Origin: Anthopleura xanthogrammica
Lineage: Eukaryota; Cnidaria; Anthozoa; Actiniaria; Actiniidae
Length of the DNA: 64,000 nucleotides
Assembly: GCA_964019055.1 (NCBI GenBank)
Contig: OZ025208.1
Location: forward strand, 13,607,597 to 13,671,596
Direction: 5' to 3'
The position numbers and the translations under genes were made by a program. Shown here one piece after another: positions 44,298 through 56,200 of this stretch (positions are counted from its first letter, which is position 1; every line of letters starts with the position of its first letter). The notes under the pieces are model-generated. The model was not told the origin of the DNA. It saw only the letters and a program-made list of their open reading frames with translations, and did not search any database.

Positions 44298-44376
44298 ATA
44301 GTAACAAAGCCCAGGCACGACCCGCTTGTTATTGTAATTGAAAACGACAAAAGAAAGAAAATAGAGATACCATAAT
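44298..44376. repeat. Direct repeat DR1 (second copy)
   Basis: Second copy of the 77-bp repeat, differing at a few positions (cgacccgcttg against cgaccagcttg). Confidence 0.75.
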
Positions 44377-44449
44377 AATGATAATATCATGATTACCTCG
44401 GGATCCATTGTTTCCAGAGGGATGTTTAAGGTCTAACATCCCCCTGGAT

Positions 44450-44537
44450 GAATAGTGATGAGGGATATTTAGTCTAAATATCCCTCATGAATATAATCAT
44501 GAGGGATATTTAGTAACTAAATATCCCTCATCACTAT
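44450..44537. repeat. Nested palindrome (four alternating copies of GAGGGATATTTA)
   Basis: Outer arms of 24 bp are perfect inverses (gaatagtgatgagggatatt and its complement). Inside them a second perfect hairpin uses the same core. A further hairpin with ccag.gggatgtt / aacatccc..tgg arms lies just upstream at 44414-44447. Confidence 0.85.
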
Positions 44538-44970
44538 TCATGAGGCATGGTCCTTCATATGACAATCACCGGGACCATGGCTGGGTAGCATTCACCCAAT
44601 CGAAAATTTTGCGCAATGACTCTGGACTACACACTATTGAACACCCCAGCACTTGTGGGATCCATTGAACAATCTTTGCGCATACGTTGACTAGCCGATA
44701 ATTTTTCTTACTATTTGTGACGTAATCAAGACGGTTTTAAAACACTTCATTAATACCGCTCTAGGCCAACCAAAGTGAATTAGAATAAAGCAGCACGCAT
44801 GAATGAATGCTGGTTCAATTCGCCATTGTCGCATTTAACAAAGGGAAATGCCCTTAAGTATGCCGCATATCAACAGCTTTGTAAACCTTTGTAATTTATG
44901 TATCGTACGAAAGCTAACATATTTCCTAAGAGCAGTTTTATTCCTTGGTAATCATAATATTACAAACTAA

Positions 44971-45122
44971 TAGCATGAAATTTCGGGTGATTAGTGATTA
45001 AATGTCCCCTCAAGCCTCGAGAGGTTTAGTTAAAGTCCCTCCGCCTTCGGCGTCGGGACTTCAACAAAACCTCCCTCGGCTTTCGGGGACATTTAATCAC
45101 TAATCACCCTCAAGTCATGCTA
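44971..45122. mobile_element. Foldback element with tagcatga ends
   Basis: About 152 bp with inverted arms gtgattagtgattaaatgtc / gacatttaatcactaatcac and a second inner pair aaagtccctccgcc...ggcgtcgggactt. No coding capacity. Confidence 0.7.
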
Positions 45123-45875
45123 TTACTTATAATAATGTGCGATATTAAGACTAACGAACAATATTAAGAACATTGAAGTTTCGAGAATAAAATATGAAGC
45201 TATATTTAATATGAAACCAGAAATAATTCCAGAAAATGTCACACTGACAGCTGCTGTGAATTTTAATGTACAGAACTTCCTCTCACTTAATGGTTAAGTC
45301 TTTGAATGATACTAAGAAAGTTGTTGTTTAAAAAACTATAGCTGGCTAAAGTTTCAATATGAAACTAAAAATTCACTACATAGAAACAAGTTTACTAATG
45401 TATTTAGCCAATTTAATGAGAATTTTTTTTAAATTCTAAAATCTTACAAATAAATATTTGAATTTTCGAATTCATAATGACGCTCGATATACGAAGCAAA
45501 AGGAATCTCAAGCTTTGTTCAAAATTAAGTATAGCGTATATAGTTCTTATCCTAAATCATTGTCGTGATGCGAAACCTTATTTCAAATTGCCCTTAGTTA
45601 GTTTGTGACTTTCCTGAAGCCCTTAACGAGTAATATATATATATGACAGAGAAGAATTAGCAGTTATTTTAATCTTTTTAAAGATTAAAAAATCCCCGTA
45701 TTATTCTAACTTATACTCACTAGTTTTCCCAGCAATTAGAGATACATCCAAAACTAAACAGAAACGGTCAAAGCAGTTCAAAACATGAATTTTCTTTGTA
45801 GTTTATGACTTACTTTAACTTAAGAAGTCCCTTGGATTATGTACATGAAGTTCAATCTAGTAGTCTTGCTTTTAA

Positions 45876-46413
45876 AGGGGGACTAGTACGAAAATCGCTC
45901 AAAATTTAATTCGGCTGAAACTTTCTTGGAATGATCTTTAAGGCTCTAATAAACACTAGATCATTTTTTTTCCTTGATATTCCGATAGGAAGTATTATAT
46001 TTTTACGAATCTTTAACGGAGTCTGTGACGTCATTTACTCGACACTAAACACCGCTCCATACATTTCTTTGTAAATAACTTCTTGATTTATTTTATTTCT
46101 ATAAAGCCCAAAGGTTGGCTGAAAGACTTTACTGACGTTTATTGTGATTACAATTGTTTTTTAAGTCTCTTTTTTCAGTATTGAGTATGGAACGAGCGAA
46201 TATTTTGATCACAAAATACAGGGAAATGTATAGAGCGATGTATGGTGTTGAGTAAATGACGTCACTGACTTCTTTAAAAATTCGTAAAAATATAATACTT
46301 CCCTTCGGAATATCAAGAAAAAACTTTAACCAGTGTTTATTAGACCCTTAGAGATTATTCTAGGAAAGTTTCAGCCGAATTAAATTTTGAACGATTTTCG
46401 TACTAGTCCCCCT
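45876..46413. mobile_element. 538-bp MITE with TTAA target duplication
   Basis: Very long terminal inverted repeats: agggggactagtacgaaaat at the left and the exact inverse at the right, continuing imperfectly for over 200 bp each. TTAA flanks both ends (45872-45875 and 46414-46417). TTAA specificity and cut-and-paste ends suggest a piggyBac-type non-autonomous element. Confidence 0.8.
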
Positions 46414-46417
46414 TTAA

Positions 46418-47292
46418 CAATGTAGCTGGCAAAGTATTGAAAATCATTGTCAGTTCGGTATGTCGTTCCAAGTTTGAATTGTGTTTACAATTTTGTCTAT
46501 TTTACGTACGAGGATTTTCATTTGCCATGATATAATGCTGGTAATTAAAAAATTAGAAGTACTATGTACGAAGTTTTTTCTGAGCCTCAGGCTTTGCACT
46601 TGTTCGGTTTTCTCAGGTAGAACACGTCGCGGTTTTCCCCGACAGTTTTCTTCCTAGCGCCCATTCAAATGATATGCGTGGTATAATGAAGGTGCTTACT
46701 GCGCGTGCATGTAATTGTGGAAATTATTTCTACACCATGCACTTAATTCATCAATTCAACTTATTGAATACTAAAGGCTTCATAGCGAAAATGCGCATTA
46801 TGATGGGAAATTTAAGGCTAAAGTAAAGAAAAGTATTCTGTATTTATTCAACATGAAATATGTCATGTCTACCTTACGTAAACGTTAGTACAGCCAGAGT
46901 TTGGTCAATTTGCAGCCTACTAACTAGTATTCAGAAAACAGCCTTTATTTGAAATTCAACGCGTAAAGATAGCATGAACCAAGAGTGCGGTAGCAGTTGA
47001 ACACTTGCTTCCCATCTCTGTGGTCTCGGGTTGTTTTTCTATATCTAAATTCAACCTGTGAGTAGAGTTTGTTAGGTTTCTCCATTGATTCGAGAATTTT
47101 GTCCGGGTTGTTCCGTTTTACTTCCTCGAAAAAACCTAACATTGATCTGCCCAGAAGTTGTTTCAGTGTATTGATATATTTTGAAGCATGGCAAAGTCGT
47201 TAACGGGAACGCCATGAAGGGTTTATTTTAATACTGTTTAAACAAGAAATGTTACAATAACCCGCAATTTACAAATGAAGTAACCAAACCTA
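46418..47292. other. Gene-free stretch
   Basis: No supportable gene or repeat. A 65-codon minus-strand frame (46945-47142) is unrecognised and probably chance. Confidence 0.4.
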
Positions 47293-47528
47293 TCAGTTGA
47301 GTTTGTCGCGACAGAAGTTTTGTCGATGAAATGTGCATGTTGTCAGGGGCAACATCACTGATAATTACTTTCGGTTACCCGCACAGTTTATTCTGCTTAT
47401 TGCTGGTGACGTCAGTATTGTGCTAGCTTCGCTTGCTTCCTATTGAATACCTTTCAGTGCGGACCGTTGCCCCTGACACGTGCCAAACTTCGCGGTGACA
47501 AAACTTCTGTTGCGCCAAACTCAACTGA
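47293..47528. mobile_element. MITE with tcagttga ends
   Basis: 236 bp with 32-bp inverted ends (tcagttgagtttgtcgcgac...) differing at two positions. An inner pair around tgtcaggggcaac / gttgcccctgaca extends the fold. Confidence 0.78.
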
Positions 47529-47699
47529 GAAGGGTAGTATTTAGGACGTGATTATCACACGACAATCGACTTATTAATTCACTACATCTAATACAATTAC
47601 TGGATCAAGAAGTGCTTGCCGCAGAGATAACTATCATGATAAGGCAGACAGGAAGTCTTGAAAATTTACCTACGCTAAAACGGACTATCATGTCTTCTT

Positions 47700-47885
47700 C
47701 ATTACTTATATAATATAGTGGCTTTGTCGTTTTCAAACAACACTGTACTATCTCAACAGTATCCTTCGTGTTTTTGACGAACGATAATAGCAGCATTTCT
47801 TATTCAGACAAATAATGTTTAATAATTTATATACCTCGAGATCTAATGCTCATCAAGGATGTCTATTTTAGTAGTTTCATCATTT
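47700..47885. repeat. Internally deleted copy of the 749-1170 repeat
   Basis: Matches the start (tagtggctttgtcg) and end (tatacctcgagatctaatgc) of the repeat beside both receptor genes but lacks about 210 bp in the middle. Confidence 0.65.
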
Positions 47886-48744
47886 GAATAGTTTGATTCA
47901 AGAGAGCATAAATGAGAGAGGAAAACTTCTCTGTTGGGCTATTTTTGGCATCCAAATTTGTTTATTTTTTAAATTTTTTGATGGCATAGAAGTGTGCGCA
48001 CCCTCTCAAAAACGTGTTTTTCGTCGATTTTTCTCCTTTTTTTCCCAACAAAATCTATTAAATAAAGCGAAAAGAGCAAGATTGGCTGATGTTCTGTTCT
48101 CTAATAAAACACGACTGAGGCTGTTGAATACCCAAAAAGACACAACCATTTCTGTTTTCCCCAAAAAATCTTTACATGCTTACGCTACTTCCAGGTTTGG
48201 ATAAAGCACACAATTTTTGACGCACAGGAGTAGGGTATGGTGAAAATTGTTTGTACGCGGATGCTAAAAATAGCCCGCGTGTGGTATTAAGAAGTTTCCC
48301 TCTCTCTTGTATCCTTTACTAAATCGTTCTTTACCTTGATGAATGCTTCCAGCAACAAATAATTTTGAGCTGGACATAGTTAGAATGCGAAAAAAAATAC
48401 TTACTTGTTTTGATTTCCTCAGCGCCAACCAAACCAAGACCCGACCGTCACCAAGACTATATAAACGAAGTCCCACGTGCGCTTAAACTTATTAAACACA
48501 TTAAAACATGGTTCCTGTTAACGTTTTAAAAAGATCTATTTGTATTTATAACAAGGTCTTAAGTACAACAGGGTTGTTTCTCAGTTTATGCTCGCCTCAG
48601 TGTCTGAAAAAAAACAAGCAATTATTGCCATACTTGTTTTCTAACTTAAGATAACAGCGCTTCCTACCACTCGAAGGTCAAAACAGTGCTGTTCGCAGCA
48701 TTCCCCTTTCTATTAGAAACTACTAGTATATATACATTATTTTA

Positions 48745-49125
48745 AAAGGCATTTATAATGGCTTCGTCGACTTCGAGCAACAAGGAGCTTTCAAACCATC
48801 GACGACGACGACGACGAAATAATGACGTCATAATTGAAAAATCACACAAAGGACTAAAACTGAGTCTAATCGACATGAAAAGAAAAATAACTTGCGTACA
48901 TGAAGTGATCAGACTTCAGATCGTCGTTATCACATCGTGTGTTTCGTCGTCGATGCTTAAAAGCTCCCTAACACTGTACTATCTCAACATTAACCTGTGC
49001 GTTCTTGACGATCGAAAACAGCAGTGTTTATTTTTCATTCAGACAAATACATATTTTTTAATATTTTATGTACCTCGAGATCTTATGCTCATTAAGGATA
49101 TCTATGTTTAGTAGTTTTATCCTAT
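48745..49125. repeat. Dispersed repeat at the 3' flank of receptor B
   Basis: Copy of the 749-1170 segment. Its plus-strand frame (ATG 48758, 117 codons) is longer than in copy A but is not recognisable; coding status doubtful. Confidence 0.5.
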
Positions 49126-49180
49126 CATTATTTTGATGATATCTTGATGATATTTTTATCTTTATTGCATTTTTGAAATG

Positions 49181-49186
49181 TTTATT
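49181..49186 (-). terminator. Polyadenylation signal of receptor B
   Basis: AATAAA at the position equivalent to that of receptor A, about 130 nt after the stop codon. Confidence 0.5.
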
Positions 49187-49314
49187 TCGTTTTAAAAAAG
49201 CATTTGGTTTTACAAACTTTTACTTTTTACTTTTTTTTTATAACTCAAAGGATGTTATAAAAGTAGGAAGTAGATGAAAGCGGATTCATTTAAGTATTTT
49301 TATCACATGGCACT

Positions 49315-52300
49315 TCACAGAAGAGTGTCCCAAGTCCCGGTTCCATCCCAGACCTCCTCCACCATGCTAAGCACGGCTTCCGCAGTCAAAGTGTTCGATT
49401 CTTTTTGGCATTTTGTAGAAATTTCTTTAATCTTTTTGAGAAGAAAAAGAAAACAAATTAGTATATTTTTCAGTCATCTTTATTTCTATGTACTTTTTTC
49501 TTAATGTGAGGAATTGGATTAAGTTAGGACTCTTAGGAACTGGGCCATCGGGCCCCAGAAATAAGTTATGTATTTAAGGTGTTCAGCGCCATAACTTTAA
49601 AGGGAGTCAGCAGATTTTAATCCAATTTAGATTAATGAATCCGAGGTGAACGGAGAGCCTGCATTACCCATTATACTACTCAAAAAAAGCAAGATCACCA
49701 AAGATTCTGTTAAAATGAGGACGGGAGGGGCGGGAGCGGCTCAAGTACAGCTTTAAGGTACTGAGCGAGAATCGAGACATTAGCATTAAACTTCCCTCTA
49801 GGTTCCCTTCTGATGGTTTGGCCTACACATATAAACCGCACCCCGCGTTCATCGTGTAGGAGACGAACAAAGTCTTCTATCTCCGACCCCAATTTAACTG
49901 GTGACATGCCTCGTAGTGTGAGATCGTTAGTCCCAATTTGTAGAAAAATTATGTCCGGTCGAAACTGTGACACCACAGACAAATCAAATTCTTTAAGCTT
50001 GGAGACCGTACGACCCCCCACTCCGTGCCAACGTATGTTAACGGTGTCGCAGATATTAAACTGAAGGTCATATTCAGAAGCATTCCTTGCAATAAATTCG
50101 CGAAGACGGCGAATAAAGGAATGTCCCAGAATAAGAACGCGGGGCTGGTCCATAACAAGTATAAAGCCAATCAGAATGAAAGCAAAATATAAGAGGGTTG
50201 ACTTGCCTTAAAATTTTATGAAGATCAGGTATGTTCCTACTGGTGTGCAAAGCTGAAGGAGGACGAATTAGTTTCTGCAACCGATTAAGTGCAGTGTACC
50301 TCCCACGTGGTCACCTAGGTCCCAGGGCAACCGGCCCGTGCTTACGTAAGAGATTAAGATATCGCGATATAAAAATGTCATTATGCTTGTTACATAATGC
50401 TGTCTTTTTCAGAGGTAAAGAAAACAAACAGACTTATAGTTGCACACTAACTTACTTTTGTGATGAAGCGTGCATTCTATTGTCCAAAGAATAGATAAGA
50501 TTGAGGAAGGAATGTTGTATATAGCACAATGCTCTATTCCTAATCTTAATATGGGAGTTATATGGAACTAATATCCTATTGATTATGCCCTCAAATAGAT
50601 CTTTGTATCTACTTGTAATTAAGTTCATAAATAAATAAATAAAAAAATAAATAAAAAAACTTTCTACCAATAAATGTATTTTGGTGATCCACATGTTTGT
50701 ATCATGGATAAAGTACCATACAACTAAAGCCTCACAATCAAGTCGGCTGATTTTTAAATCGAACCCTATTAAATACGAATTCGCAGGCATAAAAAAATAC
50801 TTTTTGAGGAAGTCATCTAGAGGTCGCAGCATCGCTTTACTGAATTCACATTCTTCCAAACTGTATGTTAAATATAATTGGGGTTTAAAATGATAATTTA
50901 CCTGATTATCTGGATCTGCATTAGGGGAATGAACCACTAGTTGCTCCACAAAAATCCCGTATTGTGTGATATCAGTATTAATATTTGGGATGTCGTCTTT
51001 TTGGTCGCTTGTTTTCTTGGGTGGTGCATTAACATGGGTTGCTTTACCAAATCCTCCCAAAACTGCCTGTAATGAAGGAACCTAGGGGAAAATATTAATT
51101 ATTTTAGCAGCATAATGTTTTGAATCGATAATGGACCAATTTTTCAATTTGAGAAATATCCGCTGTGTTCATTGATTACATACTCATTTACTCAGGATAG
51201 CATCATTTTAGCGGTTAAATATTCAAAAATACCAACGGTAAAGTAAAGAATGCAAAACTTTAACAATACGAACACCGTACTTGGAATTCCACGGAGCTTA
51301 ACTGGAATGCATAAATATTCAAAATAATTCCATACGAAATCGAGGCTTAACATGAGCAACAGAGGACTAGAAACTGGAGTATTTCAAGTTCGAAAACTTC
51401 AATCGACAATTGCTCATGCATTCTTCGCTATAAAATAACAGACCTCTTTAACTTGGGTGTAAAGTTGTTGCTTTTTCATTTCAGAACACGTGTCATCCTC
51501 TTGAGAATAAAATTATTTCTTCTTGTTCATATGTCCTTTCATGCGCAACAGGCAAACAAAGAAATAATACTCTAGGGAATGACACGTAGTCTGAAATGGG
51601 AAAATATTACACCCAAGGTAAATAGGTATAGACCCTTGACTTACTAGTGATGTATCACACAGTTCTATCGTAGGAAAAAAAACAACAATTCTTACCATGA
51701 AGGACTCTTTGACCAATATATTTTTAGCTGTCACGTGATTATGTCTCACGTCACATCGTTCCAAGTATGAGAGTGCATTGATGACGTCTGTTGCGATGGC
51801 CAATAGGATTTGAGTAATGAGATCAGCTTCTGGTTTACTGAGATATTCCTCAAGAGTGGTGCAGGATACCAAATCGTAACAAATCACACTGTAACATTTT
51901 AACAAGAAAGACACGTCACACAATTGATTTTGCCGATCCTCTACCTCAACTCCTTGTACTAACAAATGCTCCCTAATTTCTCGTTTGTCAAACTGAGTAG
52001 GCAAGACCCATGCACGCATGATCATTTCCCGCCAAAATGCATCTCGTGCATGTGCATTGAGTAAGTAAAGACGTAAGTATTGTATAAAATACCAAAAGAG
52101 CTTAATAGACCCCTTGCACTAATTTCCAACCTGGAGGTCAAAACAAAATAAGTTTCTTCTCTTGAAGATTGAAATCTTTTGTGATGTTTTCATTTTTCAT
52201 TGTTTTGATCCCAAGGTTGGGAATTAGTGCAAGGGGTATGTTTGAGGCGAAAATATTAGTAGGTATAACTATATACTTAAGTATTTGTTATTATCAGACT

Positions 52301-53230
52301 TTTTTATAAACTTACAAGCCATGCCCCTGGACAGACTCGAGTTTCGTTACGTCGATCAGGACTGGAGCTTCTTGAACTAAAAAAAGGAAATTTGAGCATT
52401 TATGAAAAGAATAAGGGGAAAAACAAAACCAATCATGCACTTTCGTTAACTAGTTGCAGGTCTGTTTCTGCATGGTTACCAATGCCTCAGTTTCTGTTTT
52501 CTGTTACCTAATCTTGAAGCTTAGTTTAATACGAAATACCGATGAATATTATCCTTAAACGATTTTCTGAAACTTTGGTCGCCCTGCACGTTATTATATT
52601 ATATTATGTTTTGCTAGTACTTTATTATCATTCTTGAAATATATTATATATATATATTGTTGGCATATGTATTTATTTTACCTAGTGAATACCAAAGATG
52701 TTTCATAATATTTGGGTGTCCGCCATCTTTTCTTAGTCGGTCGATGATATCCACTTCACGATTCCATTCAGGTTTCTCGCCATCACAAAAATGTTTGAAT
52801 AAGAACATCGATTCTTCGTTTTGTTTTTTGAAACTTCGATAAAATTCCTACAAACGAAATAACCAATATCTTAATAAACTTTGCAAGCAGCGTGTGATTG
52901 AGTTCGACCAACGAGTTGTGATCTAGCTTGAGTATAAAAAATTCCATGACGAACACAAATATTTTTGCACCCAAGCTAGACCAGAGTGCTTTTATTATGC
53001 ATGCTCTCTTTCTAGGAAAATTCCAATATAAATACTTACAACTGAGTTCGAGAATTCTCCTTCGAAAAGGTTTGCCTTCACAAGGTTTATTTTGGGTTTT
53101 CTAGATGACCCTTTAAGAGTGCATAGACTGTGTGGTGCAGAAGCAATGGACACAGTTGTGACAATAGAAGCATCGGCAATAACGGCTGATGGAAAGTTTG
53201 TCATTGGGATGTGGTTAACACGTAATAAAC
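49315..53230 (-). CDS. Receptor B exons 46-51: cytoplasmic tail and pseudokinase
   Basis: Same exon series as A. The beta-3 Lys is kept (MFLFKHF), as are the alpha-C Glu (NREVDIIDRL) and GHPNI. The catalytic loop is again HNHVTAKNILV and the Mg loop again VLGGFGKA. Exon 51 ends TWDTLL* with two substitutions (AAAVRS to AEAVLS). Intact sequence after duplication argues that the pseudokinase is under constraint. The last intron carries an 875-bp insertion with an SGNH-hydrolase frame. Confidence 0.82.
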
Positions 53231-56200
53231 CTGAACCAATTAGAAAGAAAATATTTGGTAACTTTCTTAAACTAAAAATAAAACGTTTTGACGAAAAAGG
53301 TACAAAACTCTCCTCAATATTACTCAACACCATAAATATTTTCCCATTGTTGTCAAACTTTTTTGTTATTATTTAGTTGGTTGGTTGGTTGTTATTTGTT
53401 TGTTTGTTTGTTTGTTTGGTTGGTTGCATGGTTGATAAGATAAGATACAGGTGCATGGATGACACTTACCTCGCGATACGAAATCTGTAACACGGTTTTT
53501 GACCGAATTTAGAATAGATTCCTTCTTCCTGTCACACGAGGAGCGATTCGAAAACGTGTAAAGAACAGGATTAATTGATGAATTCACGGGTAAAACAAAC
53601 ACTGCAATCCACACATAAGCAAGTTTTTCTGGGTCTGGAAATTTCCCAAGCAACGACAACACTCCAATGATAATAATTGGCATCCAGCAACAGAAGTCAG
53701 TCAAGATGATGAACGCCATTTTTCGTGCCATCGCAGACTCAGTGTTCATTTGAGTTGACCGAACAGAGCGACCAGCGTTTCTGACTCTCAAGAACATTAT
53801 GATATATGCGACTAGAATGAAACTAAATGCGATAAAGTTCAAACCAATGAAGATAGCTACCGAGTATTCCCAACCGGGAAACCGTTCGTGGGACAGTTGT
53901 AGGGGAAGACATACGCCTGATCTTCCATAAAAGCCCACTTGCCAGTGATAATCATAAAAGTAGTCACTGTACAACGCAGGGAATAATGCTATCATAAAAC
54001 CAAAGATCCATATCAAAGATACAACAAACACAGCAGATTTCATCTTCAGTCTTTTGAACTTGAAGGCAAATACAATAGTTGCATATCTGTCGGCGGTTAT
54101 CGTTGTTAGTATAAGGACGGAAACTTCACTGGCGATGACAGAAAGTGCTCCTGCAAGCTGACATACCCGACTGGATCTCCACTGAAGGTCATGCTTAAAG
54201 TAGACACCTCTCCACTCAAGATCCTTTATAGCAATCATGAGTAAATACACTCCCATCATAAGATCAGATACTGCAAGGTTTGTAAGTAAAAAGGAGTGGA
54301 CGCGGTTTCTCTCTTTCACGATTAGTCTCCAGATAATAACACCGATGTTTCCCACAAAGGCAAGAATCCCAAGAATCCAGATGCAGACTTGGAGCGTTTT
54401 GTTTTTCATCAGATCGTCACAGCTCGAGAAGGCCGACAAAGGTGATTCGCATTTTAAACCTTTTATGGAGTTTACAGCGTAGCAGCAGAAGACGAAGCGA
54501 TCCAGTTTGCTGTTGAACAAGACAGACATACGTAAGTTCTGGGTAAAAAAAAAAAAGAAACTGCACTTTTTCAGCATTTTTATTTTCAGGTATGACACGG
54601 TAATTTGGATTGATACAAAAGCCATGCATTTTTTAATGAAGAAAATACAGGCAACGTTAACATCATTGCGAGCAAAAAGTACAATTTAAAAAAGTTTAAA
54701 GGCTCTTGACATTTTTGGTTGGCACTAAGTATAATAGCAATATGTATGTGATGGCAGTGTGGCTGCATCAAGGATTCATATATCCATCATGCATCAATTT
54801 ACAACACGGATGATCCCCTGTAATATACTTTGAAATTAATTAAATGTACAACGTTTCACATATTGTATATAGAGATGTTTTTGTACCATCGTGCGAGGGC
54901 AGCCATGACAGGAGACACGACAATAAATTTGTTTTTAATGTAAATCAGATTAGACCAGATTGAATTCTTCCTGCACCTTGTCGTGGCTGCCATCGCGTAT
55001 TGGTGCAAAGCCACTGATAGCATAACTTACAGTAGTCGTAGGTTCTTTAGGTGACTGAATGTCGTCTCATCTATACCTTGAATGAGGTTTTTATCAAGAT
55101 ATCTAAAAAAGATTTCATTGTGATTTAATTTGGTGGCTACCTAGCTTGTGCTACTGCTATATCTAATCCCCAAAGAGGAAATTTAGTGTCTCTCCAAAGT
55201 TAGTGGGGATAAGCATGCACCGTTATATAATGATTCAAAAGTAGATACTCATCACTGAGTTCTTTCAATTTTATCATCATTAACTGCTAACTAAGGTACT
55301 CTTCTCTGACGTTGCCCATTATTCCTCGCTTTGGCAGAACCGTATTTTCCAGAACACAAAAATGAGATTAGCTTTCAATTCACTTACAGTTTTTCAAGAG
55401 ATCTCAAGTTTCTGAAGGTTTCCTTTGTGACTTTCTTCAATTTGTTGTTATTCAAATACCTGAAACACAAGTCATCAAACATTATTTGCCTTACCAGTCC
55501 ATTTCGTCATAATAGTCGAAATTCCTATGCTAAAGTTGTCCATAAAAGTAAGTGGACATAAATGTTTTTTCATTCCTTTTCAAAAACTCATGAATAATTC
55601 ATAAGCCTTTGGTCCAATCTGAGCGCCCATACACGTCACGTGCATTGGGCTTTATACCCGATAAATCCATCTTCATTAGTATTCAATTGAGCTTTATATA
55701 AAGACTTTATCAGAGATAAGGTGCCTCCAAGTTTAGGTGAATACTTAGAGCCTCATCAAGGTCAGTCTCACATATTACGATCACAGACGACCCACGAAAT
55801 TTAGTCGACTAGCAATCCTGTCTTGAGACTGGCATGCTATCTTCAAAATGTGGGAGCCCTTTAGGGACTGACTTCACTTGACAGTGACGTATAAACCTCG
55901 ACTGCGCATGGCAGTTTTGTACCAACATATATCGATGTATAAAAGTCCATGTTCGTAATTCTAATTCGACCAAAGGTTCGTTAATTATTCATGAGTTTTT
56001 GAAGTAGTTCAATAAACTCGTAGATTGTGTTTCACGAGGCGTAGCCGAGTGGTTTTAAACCTGATGAAACACAACTACTCGTTTATTAAACAGTACATAA
56101 ATAGTGAAGCATAATACTTGTTTGGTAGCCAGGAAATTCTTTGAGTAGTCGAGGAAATTCCAACCAAAAGTTTCTTCCATTGAGAATAAAAGGACACATT

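Noticed and set aside
47884..48204. 106-codon plus-strand ORF
   Set aside because: No recognisable domain, no counterpart in the duplicated flank and no splice or codon evidence.
48264..48476. Minus-strand ORF with GSIHQGKERFS, reminiscent of a transposon-borne protease motif
   Set aside because: Only one short motif, no catalytic residues visible and no supporting context; too weak to annotate.
56030..56062. tRNA-like string gtagccgagtgg
   Set aside because: It is part of an inverted repeat shared with 7165-7280. No acceptor stem, anticodon arm or T-loop can be formed around it.
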